A stretch of 64,000 nt of DNA from assembly GCA_027186245.1 (NCBI GenBank), contig CP114489.1, forward strand, positions 9,183,501 to 9,247,500. Direction: 5' to 3'. The notes below the pieces were generated by a model. The model made no database searches, was not told the origin of the DNA, and saw only the letters and a list, made by a program, of their open reading frames with translations. The translations under genes and the position numbers were made by a program. This document shows, in pieces, positions 50,933 through 63,950 of this stretch (positions are counted from its first letter, which is position 1; every line of letters begins with the position of its first letter). The DNA comes from Coriaria nepalensis (taxonomy: Eukaryota; Streptophyta; Magnoliopsida; Cucurbitales; Coriariaceae).

Positions 50933-52439
50933 TATGTATGCACCTCAAGTGAGATTAGATGATGAGATTAAAAGACTCTTGGGACACTTTGGGAGAGTTG
51001 GTAAATGGAATCACCATTTCGGACAAGGTTTTCTTAGGTGGCGATTTAAATGGTTATGTAGGTACGGATATGGTTGGGTATGAGAGGGTTCATAGAGGTC
51101 AAGGTGGAGTTTCAAACAATATACGGGTTTCTATTTTGGACTTTGCCTTAGTTAATGATTTTGGGATAATAAATACTTTCTATAAGATGGGGGATGATCA
51201 TATACTGACTTTTAAGAGTAGACATAATAGAAATCAAATTAATTACTTTCTTGTTAGGAGATGAGATTTATAAGGTGATACTATGAGAGTGTTTAATGAT
51301 CCGACATAGGTTATTGATCTTGGATATTTGTCTTACGAGCAGGAATAGAGTAGACAAAGGTCAAACCAGACCGAGAATTAAGTGGATTTTAAAGGGTGAT
51401 GTATGCTTGATTTTTAGAAATATGATATTAGATAGTCAATTAGTCTTAGAAGGCTGTGAGAGCGCAAGCCTTAAAGATAAAATTGGTAGCTCTGAGCTTT
51501 TTAAATATATAGCTAACCATATTAGGAGTGGGGTGAGGGAAGTGTTTAGAGAGGCCAGGGGAAGGGGAAGACATGACAATGAGACATGGTGGTGGAACAA
51601 TGAGATGCAACAAGCTATTAGGGAAAAGAAAATACGGTTCATGAATTGACAAAAAGATAGAGATCAAGGGTTGTATGATTTTTATAAACAACTTAAGAAA
51701 TTTAGTAGTAAAGCAATAGAGGATGCTAAGAAGAGAGTATATAATGATTTATATAATAGGCTAGGTACAAAAAAGAGGGAGAAAAATATCTTCAAGATAG
51801 CAAAATGCAGAGATCGAAAAACTAAAGATTTGAATCATGTTTGGTGTGTCAAGCATGAAGATGATAGAGTTCTAATGCAGAATAAATCTATTTTAGGTAG
51901 GTAAAAGGATTATTTCGAGACATTACTAGATGAGACGCGTGTATAAAGGTTAAACTTAAAGGGATTTGATTCGCTAGAAGGGGGCATTTAATGTTCCATC
52001 GTAGGATTAGTGTTAAAGAAGTAAGAGAAACTTTGAAAAGAAAGAAGTCGGGGAAGGCAGTTGGAACTAATGATATACCAATTAAGGTGTGGAAGTGTTT
52101 AGGAGAAGTAGGGACCCAACAGTTGACTATGCTCTTTAATATGATTTTAGATACTATGAAAATATTATAATCATGGAGGCATAGCATTGTGTTATCAATT
52201 TATAAGAATAAGGGAGATACAAGATTTGCTCAAACTATAAAGGGATAAAGCAGAGACTTAGGATTATCACTACTGTATCAGAAAATCAATTTGTTTTTAT
52301 GTCTGGTAGGTCTACGAAAGAAGCAATTTTCTTGATTAGCCAAATGATAGAAAAATATAGAGACAAAAAAGACCATGCATATGGTTTTTACTGATTTAGA
52401 GAAAGCTTATGATAGAGTACCTAATGAATTAATCTAGTG

Positions 52440-52636
52440 CCACCCTAGGGGTTGCCCAATCAGTTGGGTAGGGGTGACTCCCTAGGTTTATCCCGGGTTC
52501 CAACCCCCTACACAACATTTTGGATTATACTATAAACTTGTCTGGTGATGTTGCGGGTCCAATCATTCCCCTCAGAGTTTGCAACTCATCGTCAAAGTGC
52601 GCATGGATGAGTTCCTCGGGTTTCCTATAAAAAAAA
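52440..52636 (+). mobile_element. tRNA-derived SINE inserted in the LINE
   Basis: A 197-bp insertion inside the RT frame. It begins with a tRNA-like head: a box-A-like TTGCCCAATCAGTTGGG (about 52452-52468) and a box-B-like GGTTCCAACCC (52496-52506), spaced as in Pol III promoters. It ends in an A-run (about 52629-52638). Direct repeats flank it: AATTAATCTAGTG at 52427-52439 and AATTAATATAGTG at 52637-52649, 12 of 13 matching. LINE coding resumes directly after it (WILERKNVSQ), so this is a true insertion. The SINE family is not assigned. Confidence 0.77.
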
Positions 52637-53600
52637 AATTAATATAGTGGATACTTGAAAGGAAGAATGTGTCTCAATGTTATATTAATATCATTAAAGA
52701 TACGTATGAAGAAGCTATAACTAGTGTTTGGTTAGTTGGTGGGATGTTTCCCTATTATAGTAGGACTTCATCAATGGTCGGCTTTAAGTCCATACTTCTT
52801 TGTTTTGGTTATGAATGAGCTTACGAAACATATTCAGGATAAGATATCCTGGTGTAAATTGTTTTCAAATGATATTATCATAATTGATGAAACTAAAAAA
52901 GGTGTAAGTTGAAAATTAGATAGTTGGTGTGAGGCTCTAGAGAGTAAAGACTTTAGAATTAGTTGATCAAAGACGGAATATCTAGATTGTAGGTTTGGTT
53001 TCGAATCTCAAAGGAGTGATAACCTAATTGAGATTGATGACAGGAAGGTCTAAGAGTGTGAATCTTTTTGTTATTTAGGATATATTATCCAAAAATGAAG
53101 GATGACGTCCGGAGTCTTATGCGATAGAAGGATGCCCGCGATGTTGAAAGGAAAATGTTATAAGACGATCGTTCGACCCGCTATGCTTTATAGTTCGAAG
53201 TGTTAGGCCGCTATGAAATAACATATGCATAAGGTGACGGTAGCAGATATGTGTATGTAAATATGGATGCATAATTAAACGTGCAAGGTTAAAATTAGGA
53301 ATGACATGATTATTAGTTATCTATGTATAGCCCCAATAGAGAACAAAATTAGGGAAATACATCTAACATGATTTTGTCATATACAGAGAAGATTAAACAT
53401 GGCTCCAATTCAACAAAGTTTAGTTTGGTGGGTAAGTAGTGGGCATAGACAAAGAAGTAGGCCGTTGAAAACTTTGATGAAAGTGGTAAAAGAAGACATC
53501 AAAGATCTTAAATCAGGATAATATATAGGAATATCGCTTAATTTGGAGAATAATGGGAATAAATTTTAATTATGACGAGGAGAACGTACAATCTTTACTT

Positions 53601-56019
53601 GCATTTCAGTTATAACCCAGACTCCAGTTCCGGCCACACATGCACTCTCACCAACATTAGAACATATCTTATAGGTGGGTGTTTGAGAGAAGCCAAAATT
53701 CTTCCCACGCATAATTCAGAAATTGAACTCTTTTTTCCACTTTAAAACATGCTACAATTGTCTGAAATGTTAATGATTCAAATCCCAGTTGCCTTTATAG
53801 TCCAGAAGTTGAGTACGTATCAAGCTCTATCAACTATCACTACAGCACTAACTAATGATTATTACTTTAAAAGAAGATCTACATGATCAAATATACCACA
53901 TTTGGGTTGGCAGAGTTTTGCCGTGAGCAAATTGGCTGCGAACGACAGAAAGATGTAAAGCATGATTTCATTTGTTCTTGCTAGTTACCTCTATAGTGAA
54001 TAAAAACGACATCGTATATCGCCATCGTGTCGTAATAAAGTATTTTGTTTTTCTAGTGCTTAGTAATCAACTGAATTTAATGAGTCCGATTACTTTCTCA
54101 TGGCGGGATATTACTTTTTATATTTATTTTTGAGGAAGTAGGCGGGAACTTTTTTGCCGCTCGGATATTTGACCTGACAATATGCCCCCAATTACTTTTT
54201 GTGCATTCAATTCATGAACTTACTTACTTACTTCACCCCTCAGGATTTGACGTCCTAATAATATACAGCTATTTATAAATATATATTTATAATATTTAAA
54301 TTTTTATATATAAAAATAATACTTTTATTTTATTATTATTATTATTATTATTATTGTTAAAAAAATAGTCTTAACAAATTATAAAAAAAAATATTAATAG
54401 TAACAAAAGAAAAATCTATATAAATATATATATTTATGACAAACTGTAAATTAAGGTCTAAATGTAAATTACTAATAATTATTTATTTATTAGAAGAAGT
54501 TATTATTATAATTGTTTATATAATTATATTCTTTTTGTTTTATTGCTCAATGCTATACAAATACAATCCGTGACATATTAAAATTAGTTTTTAGTTTATT
54601 CTTCCTAGTAACTTAAAGACAAAAAAAAAAAAAAAAACCCATGTGGGGGGGTGACTACTTGCTCTTTAAGACACTTGTTTTTTATTTTATTATATTTTAT
54701 TTATTATTATATAATTAAGTAATCAATGGATTAAAAAAAAAAGATGGATAATAATTTAATAATAAATTTTAAATAAAATATTATTAATTATCTATTAACT
54801 TATTAATTAAATTAATAATTATAGATTTTTTTATTATTTAATTTTAATTTATATACTATTTTTCATAACTTGCGTCTGCATACGTGAAGTAAAATTCGCT
54901 CAAACTAACACTATCCAAGTATGTGATTGTACCCAATTTGGGGTCCTACCTGGCACCGCACTAACTTTGAAAACTCTATTCTCTGATCTCTTCTACCCCA
55001 CCACGTGGCACGTTTCTATTCTGGAAAAGGTAATCCGACAATGATTAAATCTTCCCGTCGTCTAATCATAATTAAGCACTAAACATGGTGTAAATTCCAC
55101 GTGTCGGTTTTTGTTTGGACTTAAGCTACACTTATACTCTTAAACAAAGTTAATTAAACTTTAAAACTTGTTTTCATTGTTAATTAAGCTTCTTAAAATG
55201 GAAAATGCTTTATTTATTTAATTATTATATTATTATTATTTATTACTATGAATGGCTCACTTTGAATTCACGTTTGCGAGCAAAAGAAGTAAACTTGAAT
55301 GAAGGAAGAAGCTTTAGTCCTAAAACTTGTTGACACATGGTAATAATTATGTTTTTTTTTTTCTCGTTATTAATTTATTTATTTTTATAAATTATAACTA
55401 ACCCAAAAATATTATAAATTATAATATTAAATATTAAATATTAAATATGCGATTAATAAGATAAGGCCATATGTAAGATAATAGCACTTATGTAATTTTT
55501 ATATATAAAAAAATTATATAATTTAAAAAATAAATATTAAAATATAATCCATTTTAAAAATAATAATAATATGCTTTACCATATAACTCTTATATAGTTT
55601 CATGTTATTGGTTACTTAAAAAAAAAATTGCATTATATAATATATTACTTTAGAATTGTGTATTTTGTCCGTGATGATTAAATTTATAATATAGTATATT
55701 CCTTAATGTTTCTCTTAATTTTTATTTAAAGTATACATATTAAGTTAGATCCACTGACGATGGCTACTCCGGCATGTGACGTGGTACTCATTTGTTTATA
55801 GGATTGTAAGGAGAAATATTTAATTTCATAAATATTATTATCATTTATCAACATTAACATGATTTTTTTATAATTAAAAATTAATTAATATTTTTTATTT
55901 AAAATATATAATTTTTAAAATTATTATTTATTATTAAATTATATTAAATTCTAATTCATACCTAAAATTTTAATATTAATTTTCCGGCCGTTAATTAATT
56001 TTATAAATTAGTTAACGTA

Positions 56020-56069
<50 letters not shown>

Positions 56070-57265
56070 TGTAGATTTCGCAGATGAGCTCACGAGGAAC
56101 AGTGTATATATAGTCAACGAGCTTTGTGTCTAACGGTCAACTAATGGGTACAGGAAAATCACATGGACTTAAAAGAGAGGCAGAAAAATATTTTCCCGAG
56201 AAAAAGAAAAAACAACAACAAAAAAGAAAAACGCGTACTTCAAGTAAACTAAGAGAGAGAGAGAAGAGTTAAAGAGTGAGAGTGAGTGAGTGACAGAGAG
56301 AAAGATCAGGTGAGGAGAGATTAAAAGGACATGATCTTAACAACGCGTGAAGAAGCAGATCCTACTTATCAGCATCTCACTTTCTCGCTCCATCCCTCTC
56401 CTCTCTTCTCTATCTCTCTCTCATCTTTTCGCTTTTATATTAGTTTGACAGACCCAGAAAAAATGAAATTATTTATATATTAAAAAGAAAAATGACACGA
56501 CAAACTGAAATGCAATAAGAACTGGAACTCATGCTCTGATAATAATCGTAATTTTTTTTTGTTGAGATTTTAATTTAATTAGTATCATCACATTCCATAT
56601 TAGGCTTTAAATGTGATCACACGCTCTCTCTCTCTCTAAGATTACTCTCTCCTCTCTCTTTCTCTCACCAAACTCCGGTGGGGGAAAGGGAAAGTAAAGT
56701 GCACATCCCAGTGACAGAGAGGAAGGAAGAAGTCTGGATGGGCCCAGACCCACCACATAGAATCTCTCTGCTTACTTTTTCTATACAACCAAACCAACTT
56801 ACTAAAGAATTTCTCTTACATCTCACCTCTCAATCTCATGTTATCTATCCCTCCTCCTCTGTTACGCCTCTTCATTGCCACACAATTTTTCTCTCTTTCT
56901 CTCTCCTCTGTTTGTCTCTCTTCTGTAACGCCTCTTTTCTTCTTTAGATCAAGACCAAGCAGAGAGAGGGGAAGGGGGCGTTTCTGATTTCTCTCTCGCT
57001 TGTCAAGGAATTAATCTAACACAACAAGCACACTCCAAAAAGTCCTTCTAATAATAAAAAATTGTTATTATTATTATTTATTTTATAGCATTTTTATATG
57101 TGGGTCGGTTGGGTTTTCGTGTGATATGGAAAGAAGAAGAAGGGGAGGAGGTGCTGAAGGTGAACAGAAGAAGAAGAAGAAGCAAATTCACTCTCACGGA
57201 TTTCTCTTAGATTTGGGCTTGTTTAGATTTTGATTTAAGAAGAATAAGACCTGTCTTTTTGAGCT
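53601..57265. other. Intergenic DNA and CESA promoter/leader
   Basis: About 53600-54900 is AT-rich with poly-A/T and ATT repeats. G-box cores (CACGTG) occur at about 55000 (CCACGTGGCACG) and 55099 (CCACGTGTCGG). Around 56230-57000 the DNA is rich in GAGA/CTCT repeats, typical of a CESA leader. A GAAGAAGAAG run lies near 57165-57182. No other gene is seen on either strand. Confidence 0.55.
56021..56064. repeat. (TA)n microsatellite upstream of CESA
   Basis: A run of about twenty TA dinucleotides with one interruption. Confidence 0.9.
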
Positions 57266-60200
57266 ATGGATACTCAAGGTAGACTCGTTGCTGGTTCTCA
57301 CAATCGGAACGAGTTTGTTCTCATAAATGCAGATGAAAATGGCCGGGTAATTACTCCCCTCCCCCCCAACAAAAACCCTTGTTTTTGCATGCCCATTTGC
57401 TCAGTTTATTTCGCTCTTTTGTTGATGCATTTATGATTTATTGTGGTTTTATATTTCACAGATCAAATCAGTGAAGGAATTGAGTGGCCAAATATGTCAG
57501 ATTTGTGGGGATGAGATAGAGATAGCAGTAGAAGGGGAGCTCTTTGTTGCTTGCAATGAATGTGCTTTTCCTGTTTGTAGACCTTGTTATGAGTATGAGA
57601 GAAGAGAAGGCAATCAAGCTTGTCCTCAGTGTAAAACCAGATACAAGCGCCTCAAAGGTTCACTTACTACTAACCATCTACTACTCCGGGACAGTTTATT
57701 TATTTGTTAAATAGTTTTTTTAGTCTTATTTGATATGCTTGGCAATGGCAGGTAGTCCTAGAGTTGAAGGTGATGAAGAAGAGGATGATATTGATGATTT
57801 GGACAACGAGTTTGACTATGGCTATGCTGATGACATGGATGGCATGGGATCTCATCAAGCTGCTGAGGCAATGCTCTTGGCTCGCCTCAATACCGGCCGT
57901 GGGTCCCACATGAATGGCTCTGGAATCCCAATGTACTCAAGCCATCAGTCCGCTGCTCCTCTTGGTTCTGAGATCCCTCTTCTTACTTATGGCGAGGAGG
58001 TAAATGATTGAATTTTTCCCACCCTATTATGTATTTTGAGAAATTCTTGTTAATCTTAAAAGACTAATCTTCTTACACTGTACTCAATCAGAATAAGAGA
58101 ATGCACAGCTTTTTTTTTTTCCCTTCATTTACAATGGATATTCTGATTGGTTGCAGTATAAAATTTCTTTTTAAATACAGTTTCTCAAAAACTGTAGCTT
58201 CAAATGGATTGCCAAATGCCTCATTTACTGCTCGTAACAAGTTGATGAATGAGAACTCTAATAGTAAACACAAGGCTTCTCTTTCTTGTTGTGGTGTAGG
58301 AGTCAGAGATTTCGTTCGATAAACATGCTCTCATCATGCCTCCAGTTATGGGCCATGGAAACAGAGTCCATCCTATGCCTTTTCCCGATCCATCAGTTCC
58401 CCGTCAGTCTTTTCTTTTCCCAATTGTTGTATGGATAGAGTATTCCTCTCTTAATTACTTATTATTCTTTTTTTCTTCCTATGTCATAGTGCAACCAAGA
58501 GCAATGGTTCCTAAGAAAGATATAGCCGTGTATGGGTACGGAAGTGTGGCATGGAAGGATCGAATGGAAGACTGGAAGAAGCGGCAGAATGACAAGCTTC
58601 AAGTGGTAAAGCACCAAGGAGGAAATAATGGTGAAAACTTTGATGGGGATGGAGATGATCCCAATTTGCCAGTGTAAGTGATTAGTGCTTCATTAGCTTA
58701 TTATTTAAGTAAAATAATACGATTTAGTGCTATTGTAAATTAAACTGATTTAATGTATATGTTAACCAGGATGGATGAAGGGCGGCAACCACTTTCACGG
58801 AAACTACCAGTCCCTTCAAGCAAGATAAATCCATATAGATTGATCATTATTCTTCGGCTTGTTATTTTGGGTGTCTTCTTCCATTATAGAATTTGTCATC
58901 CGGTTAAGGATGCCTATGGTTTGTGGTTAACTTCTGTGATATGTGAGATATGGTTTGGCGTATCCTGGATTCTGGATCAGTTCCCTAAATGGTACCCAAT
59001 TCGACGAGAAACATATCTTGATCGGCTTTCATTAAGGTATGTGTGGTTTCAATTTATATGCACCTTAATATTGAGCATATAGGCAATTTTAGGGTTCCAT
59101 TGGGATGGACTTTCATTAAAGTCTTGTGGATTTTTTGAGGTTGAATTTGGAATTTGGGTAGACCGTCATCTAGATTAGAAACTACGAGCCCTAAGTAAGA
59201 AAAACTGGTCTTTTAGTATAAGATTGGAATTCATTTTAATTTGATGTAATATACATATTTCAGAGTTTGTAATTTATTAATATAAATCCAATTAGGTTTT
59301 TAAAATTGCTGAGGCAAACTTGGCCAAAGCGTATTTTAGCAAGATTCTGTGGGCTTAAACGAATCTTGTGGGCCCAAACAAGCTTTGAGTCTTAGCTTGT
59401 TTGGGATTTTGTCTCTTAATATTCTAAATTGCATTACCTTGTGCTTATGTTTTTCAGGTATGAAAAAGAAGGGAAGCCTTCTGGCTTAGCCAATGTAGAC
59501 ATCTTTGTAAGTACGGTTGATCCGTTAAAAGAACCTCCATTGATCACGGCAAACACGGTTCTTTCAATCCTGGCCGTTGATTATCCAGTCGATAAAGTCT
59601 CTTGCTATGTCTCCGATGATGGTGCAGCGATGTTAACATTTGAAGCACTTTCCGAGACATCTGAATTTGCTAGGAAATGGACCCCTTTTTGTAAAAAATA
59701 TAATATCGAACCGCGGGCCCCGGAATGGTACTTCTGTCAGAAAATCGACTATTTGAAGAACAAAGTTCACCCGGCCTTTGTCAGGGAAAGACGAGCAATG
59801 AAGGTTTGTTACGTGAAGCGCTTTTTTTTTTGGTGGTGTTTAAATTATTGATCTTATTAAATCTCATTTTTGTTTTCTTTTTGGAACAGAGAGAATATGA
59901 AGAGTTTAAAGTGAGGATAAATGGGTTGGTATCCATGGCGCAGAAGGTTCCAGAAGATGGCTGGACAATGCAAGATGGGACCCCGTGGCCCGGAAACGAT
60001 GTGCGGGACCACCCTGGCATGATTCAGGTATGTCTTTTTTTTTTTTTGCCTTACCCTTTCTGTTTGACTTTTAGATGTTCATTTTGTTGACCAAATGAAG
60101 AGAGTTTAATTTCTATCCTTCTATAGGTCTTCCTTGGCCAAAGTGGTGTTAGAGATGTAGAAGGTAATGAGCTACCTCGTCTTGTTTATGTTTCTCGTGA

Positions 60201-62711
60201 AAAGCGGCCCGGATTTGAACATCACAAGAAAGCTGGTGCCATGAATGCTCTGGTATGGGGACTAAATATTTATATCATCTCTTTGAAACTCCAGTTTAGG
60301 TCTCAAATTCAGTTTGAGCTTATAGTTCCAACTAAAGCTAAAACCAAACCTCATTATCTAATTACAGCACTAACCTCAGTTTCTATTGCTATGTTATTGT
60401 TATCTGTAAAGGTGCGAGTTTCAGCTATTCTCTCAAACGCTCCTTATCTTTTGAACGTGGACTGTGATCACTATATTAACAACAGCAAGGCTCTACGAGA
60501 GGCCATGTGTTTCATGATGGACCCCACATCAGGGAAGAAAGTTTGCTACGTGCAATTCCCTCAAAGATTTGATGGGATCGATTGGCACGATAGATACTCA
60601 AACCGGAATGTTGTATTCTTCGATGTAAGTGCTTTTTTTTTCCCCCAAAATTATCTGATACTATATTGGGAATAGAGTGATTTAGAATTTCTTGAAACCA
60701 GATCAATATGAAAGGATTGGATGGAATACAAGGACCGATATATGTTGGAACAGGTTGTGTCTTTAGAAGGCAAGCACTATATGGGTTTGATGCACCGGTT
60801 AAGAAGAAGCCACCCACTAAAACATGTAACTGTTTTCCGAAATGGTGCTGTCTTTGCTGTGGTTTGAGAAAGGCCAAGAAAGGAAAAGCAAATAATGAAA
60901 AGAAGAAGAAAGCGAAGAACAGGGAAGCATCAAAACAAATTCATGCACTTGAGAATATGGGAGATGGTAAGCATCAAACTCCAGTTTGGATCACAAAACT
61001 CCGGATCCTAAGTTGATCAGTCTTTTTTTCTAATATTGTTGCTTCTCTGTCATTTTTCTTCAGAACTGCACTCACAGAAATCAGCAAATATGTCCCAACA
61101 AATAAAACTAGAGAAAAAGTTCGGGCAATCTCCTGTATTTGTTTTCTCCACGTTACTTGAAGATGGTGGGGTCCCACAAGAAGTGAGTGCAGCCTCACTC
61201 CTTAGAGAGGCCATCCAGGTCATTAGTTGTGGCTATGAGGATAAAACGGAATGGGGAAAAGAGGTAACTTAAGAAAACAAACAAATAAATAATAAAAGAT
61301 CTTTAGAACCTTCTAGAACTTATCCTTCATCCCTCTAAAAAATTTTCAATGATTTCAGGTTGGCTGGATTTACGGATCGGTGACTGAAGATATCTTGACT
61401 GGGTTTAAGATGCACTGTCATGGATGGAGATCGGTTTATTGTATACCAAAGAGGCCGGCATTTAAAGGGTCCGCTCCTATCAATCTTTCGGATCGGTTAC
61501 ACCAGGTGTTAAGGTGGGCCCTTGGATCAGTTGAGATATTCTTGAGTAGACATTGTCCCATATGGTATGGTTATGGAGGTGGACTGAACTGGTTGGAACG
61601 GTTTTCGTATATAAACTCAGTTGTTTATCCATGGACCTCTATTCCTTTGGTCGTTTATTGCAGCTTACCTGCTATTTGTCTTCTTACTGGGAAATTTATT
61701 GTCCCTGAGGTAACAATCTCTTTCCTTGATGTTATAAATTTTTTACTGGAAGCAACTCTTTCCTTGCCACATTGCCTTTATATCATAAAATTTCACGTGT
61801 TTTTGTTAGGTTTTGTAAAGTATACCAAGAAATTTTATTTTTTTCTATTGGAGTCCAATAGTTTTTGTTTGATGACAGATACTCTCATATTTGAAGGTTT
61901 CCTCAAATTATGTCCCAATTTTTTTTTTCCTTTTAATTTTTGAAAAAGTAACTCTTCAAAGGTATACTACCCTTCAAGTTTGTTGAATGAAAATTATGTG
62001 TAGTCTTCAAATTCGTGGACCAGGTCATAAATATTTTGGATAACCATAATCATAAGTAGAGAACCATAGCTACTTCTGATAAACCATGCTCTCTCCTAAT
62101 TGAAAGATTCTTTTATAATTGAACAGATAAGCAACTATGCCAGTCTAGTGTTCATCGCCCTCTTCATATCCATAGCAGCAACAGGTATTCTCGAGATGCA
62201 ATGGGGTGGGGTCGGGATTGATGATTGGTGGAGAAATGAGCAGTTTTGGGTAATAGGAGGTGTCTCTTCTCATCTATTTGCTCTAATCCAAGGTCTGCTC
62301 AAAGTATTGGGTGGAGTAAGCACAAATTTTACTGTCACTTCAAAAGCAGCAGATGATGGAGAATTTTCCGAGCTCTATATCTTCAAGTGGACTTCATTGT
62401 TAATACCTCCCACCACTCTACTGATCATAAATATCGTGGGGGTAGTCGTGGGCATCTCGGATGCTATCAATAACGGGTACGATTCATGGGGCCCGCTCTT
62501 CGGGAGGCTGTTTTTCTCCTTGTGGGTCATTCTCCATCTATATCCTTTCCTCAAGGGGCTGCTTGGTAAACAAGATAGGTTACCAACCATTATTATCGTT
62601 TGGTCGATTCTCTTAGCCTCGATCTTGACTCTTTTGTGGGTTAGGATCAACCCGTTCGTTTCGAGAGATGGGCCGGTTTTGGAAGTTTGTGGGTTGAATT
62701 GTGAAGATTAG
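57266..62711 (+). CDS. CESA6: Cellulose synthase catalytic subunit, CESA6-type
   Basis: Plasma-membrane UDP-glucose beta-1,4-glucosyltransferase (GT2) of the primary-wall cellulose synthase complex, CESA2/5/6/9 clade by its N-terminus ([20 protein letters not shown]). Exons: 57266-57346, 57462-57657, 57752-57999, 58300-58402, 58490-58673, 58770-59036, 59458-59803, 59890-60027, 60127-60252, 60412-60624, 60702-60966, 61064-61263, 61359-61709 and 62127-62711; phases close to 1100 aa. The RING-like zinc finger spans C39-C84 (CQIC, CNEC, CRPC, CPQC). Two membrane helices lie near residues 285-330 and six more at the C-terminus. Catalytic residues are all present: DD at 413-414 (SDDG), DCD at 580-582, TED at 798-800 and QVLRW at 838-842. 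A Cys/Lys-rich class-specific region covers about residues 665-725 ([20 protein letters not shown]). The end is CGLNCED. The gene is intact. CESA2/5/6 cannot be separated by eye. Confidence 0.97.
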
Positions 62712-63569
62712 AAATTGATGAAAAGTTAAAATAAATACCTGTTTGGTGTTTTTGGATGAAATAGCATAAAATTTTTGTTGAGGGAAGAGTGTGTACTGTG
62801 TAGTATTGTGGGGGCTAGACATGTTTTATTTGTTTTATAGGGATTTTTTCTTCAATTAATTCTTTGATTGAATTAGTGTGGGTGTATTAGTTAGCTATTG
62901 TTCTTGACTTCTTGTATTCTTAAATCTTCAAAAGAGAATTGAAATTTATGATAATTTCCCACTCCTTAATTTTTGTTCTTATATTTCTCTCTCCAAAGTC
63001 CTACATACTAAGTTTTTTCATAGTTGGCTATCATGGGTCTACTTTCTTCTTCTTATCGGATTAGATCGGATAATTTAAAAAATTAATATCTATATAGTTA
63101 ATTTGAATATATTAAAAATTAATTTTAATAATAATAATATTTCTTATTTTATTATCATCTTAATATGGGATAATATTATATTATAAAAGATACTCATATA
63201 ATGGCCCCAGTTGGATTAATATCTGGTGGGTAAAGTAAACACAAAAATGCAATCTCCAACTTCAATATTGAACCGTATTTTATTTAATTCATTGGAATTT
63301 CATTGGAGGAAAAAAAAGTCAAATATCCTAGGGACTAAATTGGAATAAATAAATAAGAGGTCAATAAGGTCAACGATGTATATATATATATATATGTTTT
63401 TTTTTTAATATACAGATATATATATATATAAGGGAGTCTTCCAGCCTGCTTCATTGAACCCTGAACCAAATAAAAAATAAAAAAAACTCTTTGTCTCTCT
63501 CTCTTAAACGCCAGAAAGAGGATCATCGTCTTCGTCTCCGTGCAAAGAGGGCTAGTACTGCCCGAGAAG
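62712..63569. other. CESA 3' flank and promoter of the last gene
   Basis: The T-rich 3'UTR lies to about 62960, then AT-rich DNA follows. Two TA-rich runs (63377-63396 and 63415-63430) lie just upstream of the last gene. A TATATATAAGGG block at about 63422-63433 could serve as its TATA box. Confidence 0.5.
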
Positions 63570-63950
63570 ATGATAAAGAAGGTAGATAATCATCATGATG
63601 ACGATATTGCAGTAATGCGGAAACTAGCCGACATGGCCGTACAGCTTAGCCATCAAGAACAAATCAATTACGACGGTGAGAATAATATTATTAGCAGCGC
63701 TTGCAGTGCTATCGTCGGCAGGAGCGACAACAAAGTAGACGGCGGAGGGGAAATAATGTCCACGTTGTCGTCTGATCCTGTGAAGATGGAAGGGCTTTTG
63801 GGGAAATCGGAAGATGATCGTGAAGAGGAGGCCGTATTGCCATATAGGCCGAAGAAAAAGAGGTACAGGTCTCTTCGCAGTATCTATTTAGCGACGACTC
63901 CCATTAGTACCGACGTTGGCCGTGCTCTGAAGAAGATCCGCCGTATATAG
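63570..63950 (+). CDS. Small basic-tailed protein, unrecognised
   Basis: Single open frame from ATG 63570 (MIKKVDNHHDDDIAVMRKLA) to TAG 63950, 126 aa. It is acidic to neutral in the first two thirds. The basic C-terminal third has YRPKKKRYRSLRSIYLATTP and ends RALKKIRRI; the KKKR cluster could be a nuclear localisation signal. No membrane segment or signal peptide is seen. A TATA-like motif about 140 bases upstream and a CT-rich leader support a real gene. I do not recognise a family with certainty. The KKRxRSLxxIYxxTxP style of motif is reminiscent of uncharacterised plant nuclear proteins, but that is memory, not evidence. Confidence 0.5.
   Translation: MIKKVDNHHDDDIAVMRKLADMAVQLSHQEQINYDGENNIISSACSAIVGRSDNKVDGGGEIMSTLSSDPVKMEGLLGKSEDDREEEAVLPYRPKKKRYRSLRSIYLATTPISTDVGRALKKIRRI

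Larger units (their letters stand above)
50180..53600 (+). mobile_element. RTE-type LINE remnant (endonuclease + reverse transcriptase)
   Basis: Decayed non-LTR retrotransposon, plus strand. The endonuclease begins about 50505 (IRTLTGKSIELVDMM, TINIACLQETKW) and continues at 50959-51264 with FLGGDLNGYVGTDMVGYERV, ILDFALVNDFGIINTFY and HNRNQINYFLVRR, blocks typical of plant RTE (CFDP2-like) elements. The linker and RT follow: KKSGKAVGTNDIPIKVWKCL at about 52040, VFTDLEKAYDRVPNELI at about 52384, KLFSNDIIIIDE at about 52855 and FCYLGYIIQK near 53070. The catalytic FADD is changed to FSND, and many stops are present. A SINE splits the RT at 52440-52636. Element ends are approximate; no flanking duplication was found. 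Confidence 0.85.

Noticed and set aside
56678..56947. 89-codon frame in the CESA leader region
   Set aside because: Begins with GTG and consists of CT-repeat translation; not a credible upstream gene.
59085..59420. Possible MITE in CESA intron 6
   Set aside because: A CCATTGGGATGG-like start and GCTTGTTTGGGATTTTG end are suggestive, but the ends do not pair convincingly and no target duplication was found.
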